Assembly (NCBI RefSeq): GCF_047663525.1
Contig: NC_092597.1
Coordinates: 18,436,501 to 18,500,500, forward strand
Length of the DNA stretch: 64,000 bases
Reading direction: 5' to 3'
Source: Anas platyrhynchos
Taxonomy: Eukaryota; Chordata; Aves; Anseriformes; Anatidae
Positions 11,501-23,500 of the stretch are shown here, piece by piece. Numbering within the stretch: the first letter of the stretch is position 1; each line of letters opens with the position of its first letter. The notes under the pieces are model-generated. The model did not search any database and was not told where the DNA came from. It worked only from the letters and a program-made list of their open reading frames with translations. Made by a program: the position numbers and the translations under genes.

Positions 11501-14500
11501 TACCTGTGCTACTCAGGTCAGATCAGTACCAGACTGATCCTTTCATGTAGTGCTAGGAGAAGCAGCGAGTGAAAGAGATTTTTTTTATTATTTTATTTCT
11601 CCAAAGGAAGCATGGGCAGGGTAGACAACCTGCAAAGGGATTTATCCCTGCTTTAGCAGTCTCTTCTCTCATGGCTTCTGTGTATAAACAGCAGCCAGAG
11701 AGCCTCCTCCTTGCACATCCTCAGTCCTGTTGCACTCAGAGGGGTTAGCAGAGATAAGACATCAGACTTCTGTTGTGCCGGTGGTGGCACACAGCTGGGA
11801 CACGTGCACCCTAAGCTGCTTATGCCTGGCCATTGCTTACGTGCGGGGATATGTGAGCAGAGAGGCTGGGAAAGAAAGATGTGGGTCTGGTCAGATGGTC
11901 AGATGAGGGTATATCCGTACTGTAAGATGTGATGCTGTAGGGAGCAGTGAAAGGTCATGGGCAAATAAATGGGGAAATTAGGTTCTGCCAAAGGATAGAG
12001 GTTCTTTCATCTGAGATGGCTAATTTGGGGAGAATGGGGGTACTGTTCTTCACTGCAGTGTGCAGTGTAGGGGCAGCTTTTAAGCTTCATGTAGAAATTC
12101 CCAGCATCAGCCCTGGGTTCAGAACAGGTTATGCTGACTCCCCAGGTGCAAAGCCTAAAAGGGATGAACACAGTTACATGTGACAGTTACAGGAGAGTGT
12201 TAGATTTTGGAACAGCCTTTATTTTATTCATTTGGAAATATTAATGATCATTACTTGGAGCAGTAACAGTGTCTCCTAATGACACCTGCAAAATGCAAAG
12301 GGCTTTTTTAATAAGCCTGAATGTATTTCTGTTTAAATTCATGCACTGCTTTTTAAAAGCCTTGTCTTTGTAATTTTTTGGAAAAAAAGAAGTCATAAGA
12401 GTATGCAGAGCCCGGCTGGGGCAGGTCTCACTCTGCATTATGTATTCTGGTTCCTGACAAGTTTGGCCTGCCATTGAAATGGCCAGAATATCTGTGAGGC
12501 ACACAGACCCTCAGTGGTATTTCCATCCTCATTTCCCTCTCAGGAGGTAGCTGGCTGTGATCTGGGGGAACAGCAGCTGATGTTGGCCACGTATGGAGCA
12601 GCAAAGGATTTTCACATGGCAAACAGGCGATCGGGTGTTACCAAACTCACTGTTTCTCTCCCTCTCTTCTAGGCTTGATAGTCTACCTAGGGATGATGGT
12701 GGGGGCCGTCATGCTGGGTGGCCTGGCCGACAAACTGGGAAGAAAGAAATGCCTCATCATATCACTTTCAATCAATGCTGCCTTCGCGTTCCTCTCCTCC
12801 TTTGTCCAGGGATACGGATTCTTCCTCTTCTGCCGCCTTATCTCAGGCCTCGGGTGGGTAGCAGGTGGATCTGTCCCATGTCCTGGAGGAGTCCCGTCAC
12901 AGCTCAGCTGCTCCTGAGCAGCACCCAGGGGTGCAGGGTGGGCGAGGAAGGCAGATGGGGTGATGTATCTCTGGTACCAAGCCAGGGGGGACACTGTGGT
13001 TTAGCACATGAGCTTGTGTTTTCTCGCTCTTGACCCTGAAAGCTTAATCAGCAAGAAGGTTTGGTCATTAACATTTTTTTCTGGTACTGCCAAATTGTGC
13101 ATAAAGGCCAGGGAGACTGATCAATGCCCACCTCAGTTGGCAGTCACGGTTGCCAGGGCTTTATACAAACTGGGCATTAAATGCAGCTTTCAGAGATAAC
13201 AAGGAAATTGTTTATTGTAGATATCTAAGACCAGTCCAGCCAAAAAGAGATTAGTGTTTTTCCTGCACAGCATTTTGTGCAGCACATCTGTAGGTGTGCC
13301 CTTCCCTTTTAACACAAACAATCCCAACTACGTGACATTGAAGACTCATTTTTCTCATGTGCTGTTTTTTCTCCTCAGTATCGGGGGATCCCTCCCCATT
13401 GTGTTTGCCTATTTCTCTGAATTCCTGTCTCGTGAGAAGAGGGGGGAGCACCTGAGCTGGCTTTGCATGTTCTGGATGATCGGTGGCATTTTTGCTTCAG
13501 CAATGGCTTGGAGCATCATCCCCCATTACGGTAACTGTTTTGTGCTTTTGACTTTTGGCAACGTCACCTTCCTGCAACACTACGCTACTCCAAAATCCCA
13601 CACAGATGACATTAGTCAGTCCTTACACAGCCCAGGATGAACAAAACTGAAAATAATAGATACCTGAAGTGCACACAAAGGGGCTGATAAATGTTTTGAT
13701 TGATTGCTTGGCTGATGCTAAGGTTGTAAGAGAGATTGCTTCATGTGAAGGTTGTTTTGCCTCAAAAGCCTCAAATACACTGCAGGAATTATATCTCCAG
13801 AGCCCGAGCAGTTAATCAAAAGGACGGTGTAGTAAGCGAAAACTGGACTGAGATTATATTGCAAAAAAATTGATCCGGTTGTCAAAAGTAAGTAACTTTA
13901 ATGGGGGAGTTACTGGGTGCTGTGAACGTTAGCGGTAAGGACAGCACATGTTCTTTTCCTCAGCCAAGTGTCAGCAGTCTCAGGGCTGCTGTGTATCTGT
14001 GTATCTGGTGACACATCTCTCCGGCGTGCCACGGACTGAAGTCATGTCTAGCTTCACCTAGCGGAGCCCAGGGGTGGGTGGGTTCCCTGCACGGAGCTGC
14101 AAGTGGGAGAGAAAAAGTCGATGGGTGAGCTGTGAGCTGCGATAGTGCTCTAAGAAGCAAAGCTTGCTTGTGATGGGGCAACTCCTCCCAACTTGTGTGC
14201 ATGCCCCAGGAAAACATCGGAAGCAAATGTCTCCTGGAAAAGATTAATTCCCTCGGTATTCAGTGACAGCAGCTGTCTGCAAAATCCTGCTAGAGGAAAG
14301 TAGGGCAGGCCACAAAGACCATGAAGAAAAACACTAATGTTTATGCATCTATCAATCTGGTTTTATTATGTTTAAAACACAATCAGTATAAAGTTCATGT
14401 TTGTAATCAATATGATAGAGGCTGTTGGAACAAAAATGCAAAGTTACTGCATAGCAATGTCAGGCTGTAGTATGTATTTTTTATTATTTGTAAACACATT

Positions 14501-17500
14501 GCTTTTTTTTTTTTAAAAAAAAAGTATGTATTTACAGTTATTTTTCAGATTTTCTTTTGGTGCTGTGTTTTTGTATTTTCTCTTTTTGATTTCCCAAGGT
14601 TCCCTGCTATTTTGGAACCTGAGGAAAGGATTAGAGCACCGTGACTGGTTCATGTGAGAACTCTGCAAAAGCTATTGCCTGATTATTTCATTACCACATG
14701 AATAAAAATGTCTATAGAAAAAAAAAAATAAAGTAAATGTTCTTTATTAATTTTGTATCTAGGAAAAGTAAACTAAGGAAAAAAAAAAAAAAGCTTATAT
14801 TCAATTTTTTTCCTTTTTTATTTTTTTTTTCTTTAATTGCCTTTTGTTTTATTTTAAGAAAGTATCTACATCAGTGCAGTTTGTTAATGGAGCAACATAA
14901 GAATGATCGCGTACTTTCTGCTCCTTGTCAGGGGAATACTGACCTGGTCAAACATCAGGGAAAAAGGGGGAGAGGAGGAATCCTAAATGCTGGATTAGGA
15001 TCTTGATCTTCTGAGTATGAATCTCAACCCAGTTTTTGTAGTTCTGGAAAAAGAATCACCTTGCTTTCCTAGCTTGCTTCCATAAAAAGTGAAGTATGCG
15101 TGTGAGGTATGAGAAGAAAAAGAGATGCTTCTAACATGCCTGTCAGATCAGAGAAGATTTAGCCTTTGTAAATTTTCTGTAACAGTACTCAGAAGCCATA
15201 AATTATGGCCTGATTCCTCTACCCTTTCCCAGTCTTACTTGCTTACATCTGCATAGAGCTATTTGTATTGTTAGATGATTTCTAAACACAAAGATAAAAG
15301 ATTTTTAAATGGCAGAGCCTGAGCAAGGATGTTTCATTTTCTGTAATGAACATGAACTCTCTTGCTATTATCTGCTGAACATGCTATCGAGCCTCTAAAA
15401 GCCATCATTACTAAGAATAGCAAACTGTCAACCTGTCCCCATGTCATGCAGAGCTGTAAGGTTCAGAGCTGCTTTAGGAGAGAAAAATCAGGCTCCCCAT
15501 TTAGTGTCTTCACCTGTTGGATGTTGCTGTTTCCAGGCTGGGGGTTCAGTATGGGAACCAAGTACCACTTCCACAGCTGGAGAGTCTTTGTTCTTGTCTG
15601 CTCTCTGCCCTGCATCGCCTCCCTGGTGGCACTGAAATTCATGCCTGAAAGCCCGCGGTTTTTGCTGGAGGTAAGATGATTCATGTGAACGTTGCAGCCT
15701 GGTATGAGCAGAGGATAGCTGGTGATAGCGTGTCACCATCTCTCTCTCTTTGCCCCTTCAAACACACACAGCACAAGCATAGAGGCAAAAGTGGCCCTAC
15801 ACATCTAAAGTAGCTCCACAAATTGCTTCAACCCCAAAGACTGCAGAATATGGGGTTAATCAACGATGGCCAGTGCTTTACTGGTGAATGTGGCATAGGA
15901 AGAAGGTGCTGGGCGCCAAGAATTTTATAAGCCCAACCAAGGCATTTTGAAAACAATCTCACAAAGTCTGGGCATGTAACTAGTAAATGCTGGTGGAAAC
16001 GCAAAGGACAGCCCCTGCAAGTCAGAGGTGGGAGTAGAGCCCAGGTCTCCTCACACATCTTCTCTTCTCTGATATGGACATAATGCTCTGTTCCTGACTC
16101 CTCTCCTGCCCCAGACAGTTTTGGGTAACTCCTTTTCCCAGCACAGAAATGCTGCACTGTGCATACAAACCACACTTCTAGCTCTTTGCCCTTAACTCAG
16201 CCAAGCCATACGGGTGTTCTCCAGTGTATTTGACCTTTTGATTTCTCTCTACACTTTTTTGAATTACACAGCTGGGAATTGCAACATTTATTTTCCTTTT
16301 CCTTGATGTTTCCAGATGGGCAAGCATGACGAAGCCTGGATGATCCTCAAGCATGTTCATGATACCAACATGCGGGCCAAGGGCGAGCCAGAGAGGGTGT
16401 TTACGGTGAGTTTTACAAAGCCACTGCCATTTAAAAAGAAAAGCAGGACATAATTTCCTTGGTGTGGCACAGCACCAGCTTATTCTTCCTTGGGAGCCTC
16501 CCTTTCAGTGCGACCACCCCCAGCCATCAGGGCTCTGAGATGCACTTCATGCATTTAAGGTTAGGTGCCAGCCTGTTTTTTCAAGAATCAATCAATCCTT
16601 TGAATTGCTGTGAATACTCTTCATTCCTGATGTTCCACTACATTGTATAGAACAGTGATTTTCCAATTACATATGCACTTAATTGGTCTGCTCTAAGAGA
16701 CTAAAACCGAGTAAGAGTGATATTAGTCATGTGGGAGATCTGAGTCACTCCTTTATCCATTCCGGCTTCTAATCAAACTCTGATTAAACCTCATGTACCT
16801 TCTAATGAGCTTCCAAACTCCATCTGCCTCATTCCCCATCTTTAAAAGTCTCCAAGAGAAAGCAAGATGAGTGATTACTACTCATTAGTCTGCTGCCTGT
16901 TGCAAATAAGGTCACACCAGGGGTCTTGGTTTATAGCAAAATCAGGTAAAAGGTGTATGCTGGGGTTAGTTGCAAATTACTGTAATTCAGTTGTGAACTC
17001 CCAGTGAGACAGCTGGGGAATAGCTCCTGATTTATGCTTTTAAAGATAAGAAGATGCATGCTCTTGGAAGATAGAAAGAAGGAAGAAAAGGAGTTATATA
17101 TGTATGTAAAACATATCTTTTCAAACAAAAATTTGGGCCAGGCTCCCTGTTCAGAAGGATTGTCATGAAGCAGTGCCCCTCAGGAATGATCCTTCGAGAA
17201 CAAAAAAGATTAATTTCCCTACCTGACAATTGCATGCAGTTCAAATAGGACCTTAATGAGCATGTGCTATTTTTAGCCCATCAGACTGCTGTGAGGTAGC
17301 AGAGGTGAGAGAGAGCCCAGCGACTCTAAATGCCTACCTGGCTTTCCTGTAATGCTGCATCGGGCTGGCCAGTCTGCTGCTTATCCATGAGGAGAGAGGC
17401 TTAAAAATGTATATATCTGTAGGTAGGGCACTGTGAGAGTCTGAGCTGTGTGGGAGACCCAAGGAGCAGCTGTACAGCACTGGGTTGTGCTCGTTGCTCC

Positions 17501-20500
17501 ATCCAACCACCACGGGCTGGGCAGAGCTGAGCGTTGCACCTCGAGGCATGGTGCCTTGGCTGAACCGAGATTGACTGGCAGCCACTGGCACAGGCAGAGG
17601 ATCGGTTCGGCTGGTGTAGTACAAACTGTTGGATTTTGGGTTTATCTGATAGGTCAGAAGTTGCCAGTTTGTGGTGAGTCAGCTGTAACCAGGACAGCTC
17701 CCGGAGCTGACATTTAAGCAGTGCCAGCAAGAGGAACACAGAGACTCCGCAGCTGAGCCAAGCAGCTCATTCACACTCGGAAATTTATTCAGTAAATTTT
17801 CACCTCCTTCTTGTATTTACAAACCGATCATGGTTTTCTTGAGCATATATTTTATTTAAAGTTACTGGGCAAACATTTTCCAAGACTTGTTTTTAAGGTT
17901 TCTCGAGCAGCTCAGTTAAGGTGTTCAGTGCTGAAAATTCAGGCTGTTTTGGTGGAGCGAACCGATTGCTCACCTCATGAGCGAAGGCATTTTCAGATGC
18001 AAAGATTCCCATCTACTTGTTCATTTGTCACAAAGGTTCTGCCAGGGGTACTGAAAAGGTGCTAAATGAGAAATGCTCCTGCCACTTGTGATAGAAAAGG
18101 AGATCCTAGGGGCACAGTTTGATGTAGATGCAAGTGGCTGATCATGAAGATATATTTTACTGCAATTGTCTGATCCTAATTCCTAGAGGGAATCTAAGGG
18201 ATGCAGAAATAATGTAGAGCACAGGCACATTAACCAATACGTGAAAGACTGAAGTGGAAGTGGTGCACTTTAAATACTTCAGGGAAGCAGAGAAATAAAA
18301 GAGAAAGGATGGAGAGAAGGAGGACAGTAAGGAAGGAGGGTTAGCAGGAAGGCTTTTTCCTATAATAAAATCTCATGTTATAAAAAAATCAATTAACACT
18401 CTTTCTAGTGATAACTTTCAAGAAAAAGATAGTAAGGGATATCACATGGAAACATGATCTAGAAGACAGCAGAGTTTAATATCCATCCAATATCAGTTCT
18501 GTTAACTTTGGTCCAAATTATTTTTCTCTCTCTCTCTTAGGTTTCCTACATCAAAACCCCAAAGCAAGTAGATGAGTTTATTGAAATCCAGAGCTCAACA
18601 GGGACCTGGTACCAGCGGTGGCTGGTCAGAATCACAACCACTTTCAAACAGGTAAAGAGAAAATAAAACATCCCACAGGGACTTTTGAGCTTGGAGCTCC
18701 AGTGCTTCATTGCCTCAGGTCATTGTGTCTTGAAACCGTAACTCTCTCTCAAAAACCTGACACTGCTTGCAAAGGGCTGTAGTTGGACTGTACTTTCTAT
18801 ACAGATATGAGCACATGAAAGATGCCACACTGGCAGCCAGGCCCCGAAATGCCCCTGTGCCCAGCAAGGCAATCACGCTGTGCTAATGGCAGAGCTCCCA
18901 GCCACAGCCCCAAGCACTTGACTCTCCTTCAGATATCGATTCCTCTCCCCCAGGCCTAAGTGAATTTGCCTCCTGCAGTGGATTCGTGAGTGCTTGTTCC
19001 TTGCTCCTGCTGAGACTGAGTTTCTAACAGCTTTACATTATCTCTTCAGCTAATTTAACCCTTCACAGATGTAGAACTTTGCGGAAAATCTTGTTGGATG
19101 ATTCCAGTCTAGGAGAATGAGCTTAAAGTAAAGGAGTGTCCTTCTTAATTAATAGCAATGTGGGTTTATGCTATATTGATGTGTCAAGTTAGGAGCATGA
19201 GGAATTATGTTCCTTAATGTTTCTGGCAGTGATTCCTGCAGTAGGTCAAGAAAAGCAGATCCTGTTTTCTATCCTGCTCTGCTTGGCTTCATCCCCACCC
19301 AAGTTCATTGTACCCCTCTTAAAGTGCCAACTTAATTTGGATTTTTGCTCTTCAATGAGCTTTGGAGCTTGGTTTGACAGTACTCCTGAGGTCGTACTTA
19401 TACATGAAATGACAAAATTGTCAGAGGGTCTGAGAACAGGTTCATAGCCACATTTACTGGTGCAGGCTGAGGGGCACACTGTGTCATCTGAGCCAGCCCT
19501 CATCAGGCACTCCAGCTCATTACAGAGTGTTCAGATCAAGTACCCTGGCACACAGCTGAATGTGTGATCTTTCTGTAAACCATTTATCTCAATAAACATG
19601 AATTTGAACTAACACTGAATATAAGACATGCATCTGACCTTCCCCTAGTAAGCCCTTTTTACTGACAACATTAAATTTATGATGCACTCAGAAATTAATC
19701 TTTTGAGTCTCTGTGAGAATTTCCTTGTAGATAATTCTTTCTTATGGATTTGTAGGTCTGGGACAATGTGCTATATTGCTTAACAGCCCAGTACAGGATG
19801 AACACACTGATTCTGGCTGTGGTTTGGTTTACTATGGCCTTAAGGTAAGGCACTTCAACATTTTCAGGAAATTAGAGGGCTCTCAGAGTATGAATAATTA
19901 TTGGTACATTTAAATAAACAATTGCAATATTAATCCTGGTATTGCTTTAAAGAGTGTTTTTTTTACTAAGCTTTGTCTCTGATGAACTATTGATCAATTT
20001 GATTGCCTTTATGTGAACACAAGGTGCTTTGAACAAGTCAGGACTTGAGAAGTCAGTGGGGCAGTAGTACTTTCTGACTTTTAGTCCTTTCATTTAATTT
20101 TGTCCACAAAACAAAACAAAACCAAACAAATAAAAAAACTACCTGCTTCTAGCAGTATATCAGTCTAAACCAAAACTATTCAGGTTAGCTCAAATCTAAT
20201 CTACAAGTAAATTTTAGCTAAATCCCTCTATACTCTCACACTTGCATTAATCTCCTTTCCAGGGGAAGTTTCCAGATTTCTTGCTGCTCTGCTGGTCTCT
20301 TAGGCAGCAAGGACAGAATATTGTTGTATTTTCTGGCTCAGATGTCAATGTCACTAAAATTTAAATGAGTTGCCCTGCTTTAGGTGAACAAAAATGGACC
20401 AACATACTTCTAAGAGCAGCATTTTAGAGTAGGGAGATATTTTGCTTGGTCCTATGTCAGAGTTATGCAAGAATTTCAGTCAGAATTGCATTTGTATTAT

Positions 20501-23500
20501 GAATTTAACAGGTTTACAAGTTATGAAGTAGATGTTTGGGAAAAGCACTGCAGTATTTTCAGTGCTAGGATCCTGTATCCCTAATGTATTTCTCCCATTT
20601 TCCTTTAGTTACTATGGCCTTATTGTCTGGTTCCCCGACATGATCCGGTATTTCCAAGAGGAGGAATACGAATCCCGAGTGAAGATCTTTGATGAGGAAG
20701 AAGTGTCACACTTTACCTTTAATTTCACCCTGGAAAACCAGATCCATAGAAACGGGGAATACAGAAACGATAAGTAAGTGAACAGAAATTGATTTGATTG
20801 ATGCTGACAGGGAAGAGGGCATGAGCAGATGTGGGGATGACATCCACCAAAACACACATACAGTTTTAGGAACTAACCCTGATTGCAAAGTAACTGAAAT
20901 TAATTTTTGGAAAGTTCTTTTTTATTAGTTATCCACAGAGCAAATGTCCTTTTTATCCTGCTTTTCACACACACTGCCTGAGCCACTCACATCTCCAGGC
21001 CCAGTGGGATCCATCTGAGGTGTCCTGCTTCCAGTAGCGCCCTTACTGGGAGCTGGGCAGCTCAGGATGCAGCTGTGATTTTCTTTGCTTAGCACACACT
21101 GACATCTACTGGTCTTGGGCAGCAGAGCCCACCACTTAAAACTTTTTTTGAAAATAAAAAGCTGTGTTGCGCTGAAGTCCTTGGTATGACTTACCTGAGT
21201 CTCCATCCTGCAGCCCAGTAGCATGAGCTGTGCCATGGCCAGTTGCACTGGTGCGCTGGCCAGCATCTCCCCACAACCTGTCACCTTCTCTTTTAGTGCT
21301 CTGAAGTCAGAGAAGGTACTCTAGGAGAACATCATTGCTTCCTTCCCCTTCTTCTTTTTGGGCTGGGCCTGGGTTTTTATTCTGCATCCAGCCTGACCTC
21401 AATCACAGCAATATAAACCCTAGTGATTTGTAGCAGGACATTTTTACTTTTCTAAATCCCAATCTAATGGGTAGGAAAATACCCCTATGTAAATTTTGTG
21501 GTGATCCCATTGCCCCAGAGGGCCTAGACAGGGTGTTGTTACTCCACATCCTTGCACTATGGGGGGAACATACAGGGCGTTCACTGTTACAAAATGATTT
21601 ATTAATTTATTCTTCAACTGGAACTGAGGATGCTCAGCACCTTCCAGGATGAACATATAAAACTGTGATGTATATCACTATACTCCTGCCTTCGTCCTCT
21701 CCAGTTTAATAACTCAAACTTGATTAAGCTACATTCCTGCAACATCCAGAGCATATCTCATGATTTATAGATCCGTTTTGCCTCTAGCCCTTGACTGTAC
21801 ATTAAAACTCCATTGAACACCAGGCCATTGCTGTGTGACTCTTTTAAAGACAGATGTTAAGAAAGCAAACTGCAGGCAAAGGATTTCTAACAGCCTTTGT
21901 GAGTAAATACATCACAGGCTATTACTGGGCAAATGCAGAACAGCTGAAGTGTTGCTGTAACCTGTGAGACCTTCTACATGATGCAAAAGACTTGAGTAGT
22001 CTTCTTGTTATATTTTGAACATTAATAATATCTGTTAGTAGTCTCGGTTAAGAAGTCCTGCAGTGTTCACTTAATGGTGTAAATAGCCATCATGTTAGCG
22101 TGTCTTGTAAGTGCTCAATTCAATTATGTTTCTGGGCATATGTTATGAAGCCTTTTTATTTGGTGACAGTTGTGGCGTCCTCAGCTAGAGCTATAATGCT
22201 TGCACTTAATACCTCTTACATCTTCCAAACATGTCTGTGCATTAACTAATACATCTTCCCAATGTCCCTGCAAAATCTCACAGGTAAATCAATATTGTGT
22301 CATCCTTCAGGCAGGCAGGTCAGACATGTCAAGCTTCCCATCAGAGGAGAAATCAATCATCTGACACTGTTGATTATTTTTAAAGTAATCTGTTTTCTTT
22401 ACACGATATGCAACAGTCCTCGAACAGAGATGGTTACAAGCAGTACCCATAATCTTCCTGCTCCCTCTAGAAAGCTTACAGCAATTTTGCTTTAAAAATC
22501 ACTTTGAGTTTAAACAGCTGTCAGAAACCTTTCACCAAATGGGCTCCTGATAATGTCTGTTTTTATTTCTGCTTGAGGAAGGGGCAGAATAAAGAAGGCA
22601 GGAAGGTCAACTGCCAAAGAAAATGGCATGCACTGGGTGAGACCGAGCATTGAAAATGGGAGGATTTGTATCAACTGGGTTTTAAAAGCACTTTTTTTTT
22701 TTTTAAATTTTTTTTTGGTCACTACTTTGAGGAATAGGAAAACTGCCAGAAATTCCGTAAGAGCCATCTCGAGCCATCTCTTAAAAAATGTCTTCAAACC
22801 CCTCTTTCCTAATAAAATACAAAAGCATTTTGTTGGAAGGTCAGTTACACATTTAAGCAAAACCTTTCCTGTAAATGACAGTAGAAATTATCATCAGTGC
22901 TGTCTCTTGAAACATGTTATATAATGTAGGAAATACCTCAAAGTACAAACTTCTGCTTCCTGCCCCCCAGATTTATCGGCATGAAATTCAAAGAAGTGAG
23001 ATTTGAGGACTCGTTGTTTGAGGAATGCTACTTTGAAGACGTGACGTCCAGTGAGACCTTCTTTGAAAACTGCACCATCATCTCTACTGTCTTTTATAAC
23101 ACTGGTAATGGGATTCCTGATATGGTTTCATCCCTGTAATTAGGAACCATTTAATCAGATTCTGGGAGGAAGGATGATAGGGATCTGTGTGTGTGTATGC
23201 ACTGGCTAATGAGAGTGGTGATGGAAAAAGGAGGGTGAAGGCAGGCTATAAGGGACTAGTGCTGTCTTAGCTTTATGGTTGGTTGGCCAGGGTGGTGCTG
23301 GCGGTGCTTTTGCCTTATGGTTTAGCTAGATATATTTCTTTTCTCACAGACTGAGTTTAGTTTCCCATGTAGGCATCAGCCTGCCAAAAAAAAAAAAAAG
23401 TGTGCCTCCACTAGCATTGCCCCGAGGGCTGAGGCTGCTCCCATCTGTGGTTCAGGTTCTGTTTCTTGCTTAATTCAATGTATCTGTTGCTACATTTGGA

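Larger units (their letters stand above)
1305..12672 (+). other. SV2B: SV2B intron 1 (11,368 bp)
   Basis: The largest intron in the window, bounded by GTAAGT and a CTTCTAG acceptor. It holds homopolymers and simple repeats (2531-2565, 4465-4500, 5921-5957, 9678-9720, 9755-9767, 9990-10005), one MIR-like remnant (5493-5638) and a 16-bp tandem duplication (8138-8169). I see no coding exon of another gene; open frames of up to 127 codons (for example 2954-3337) look like chance. Confidence 0.9.
13531..15536 (+). other. SV2B: SV2B intron 3 (2,006 bp)
   Basis: AT-rich in its second half, with T12/A9 at 14503-14523 and several A and T runs at 14718-14832. No gene-like content otherwise. Confidence 0.9.
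20774..22970 (+). other. SV2B: SV2B intron 8 (2,197 bp)
   Basis: T-rich runs at 22692-22718 and a perfect 10-bp tandem duplication (GAGCCATCTC twice) at 22761-22780. No additional exon recognised. Confidence 0.9.
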
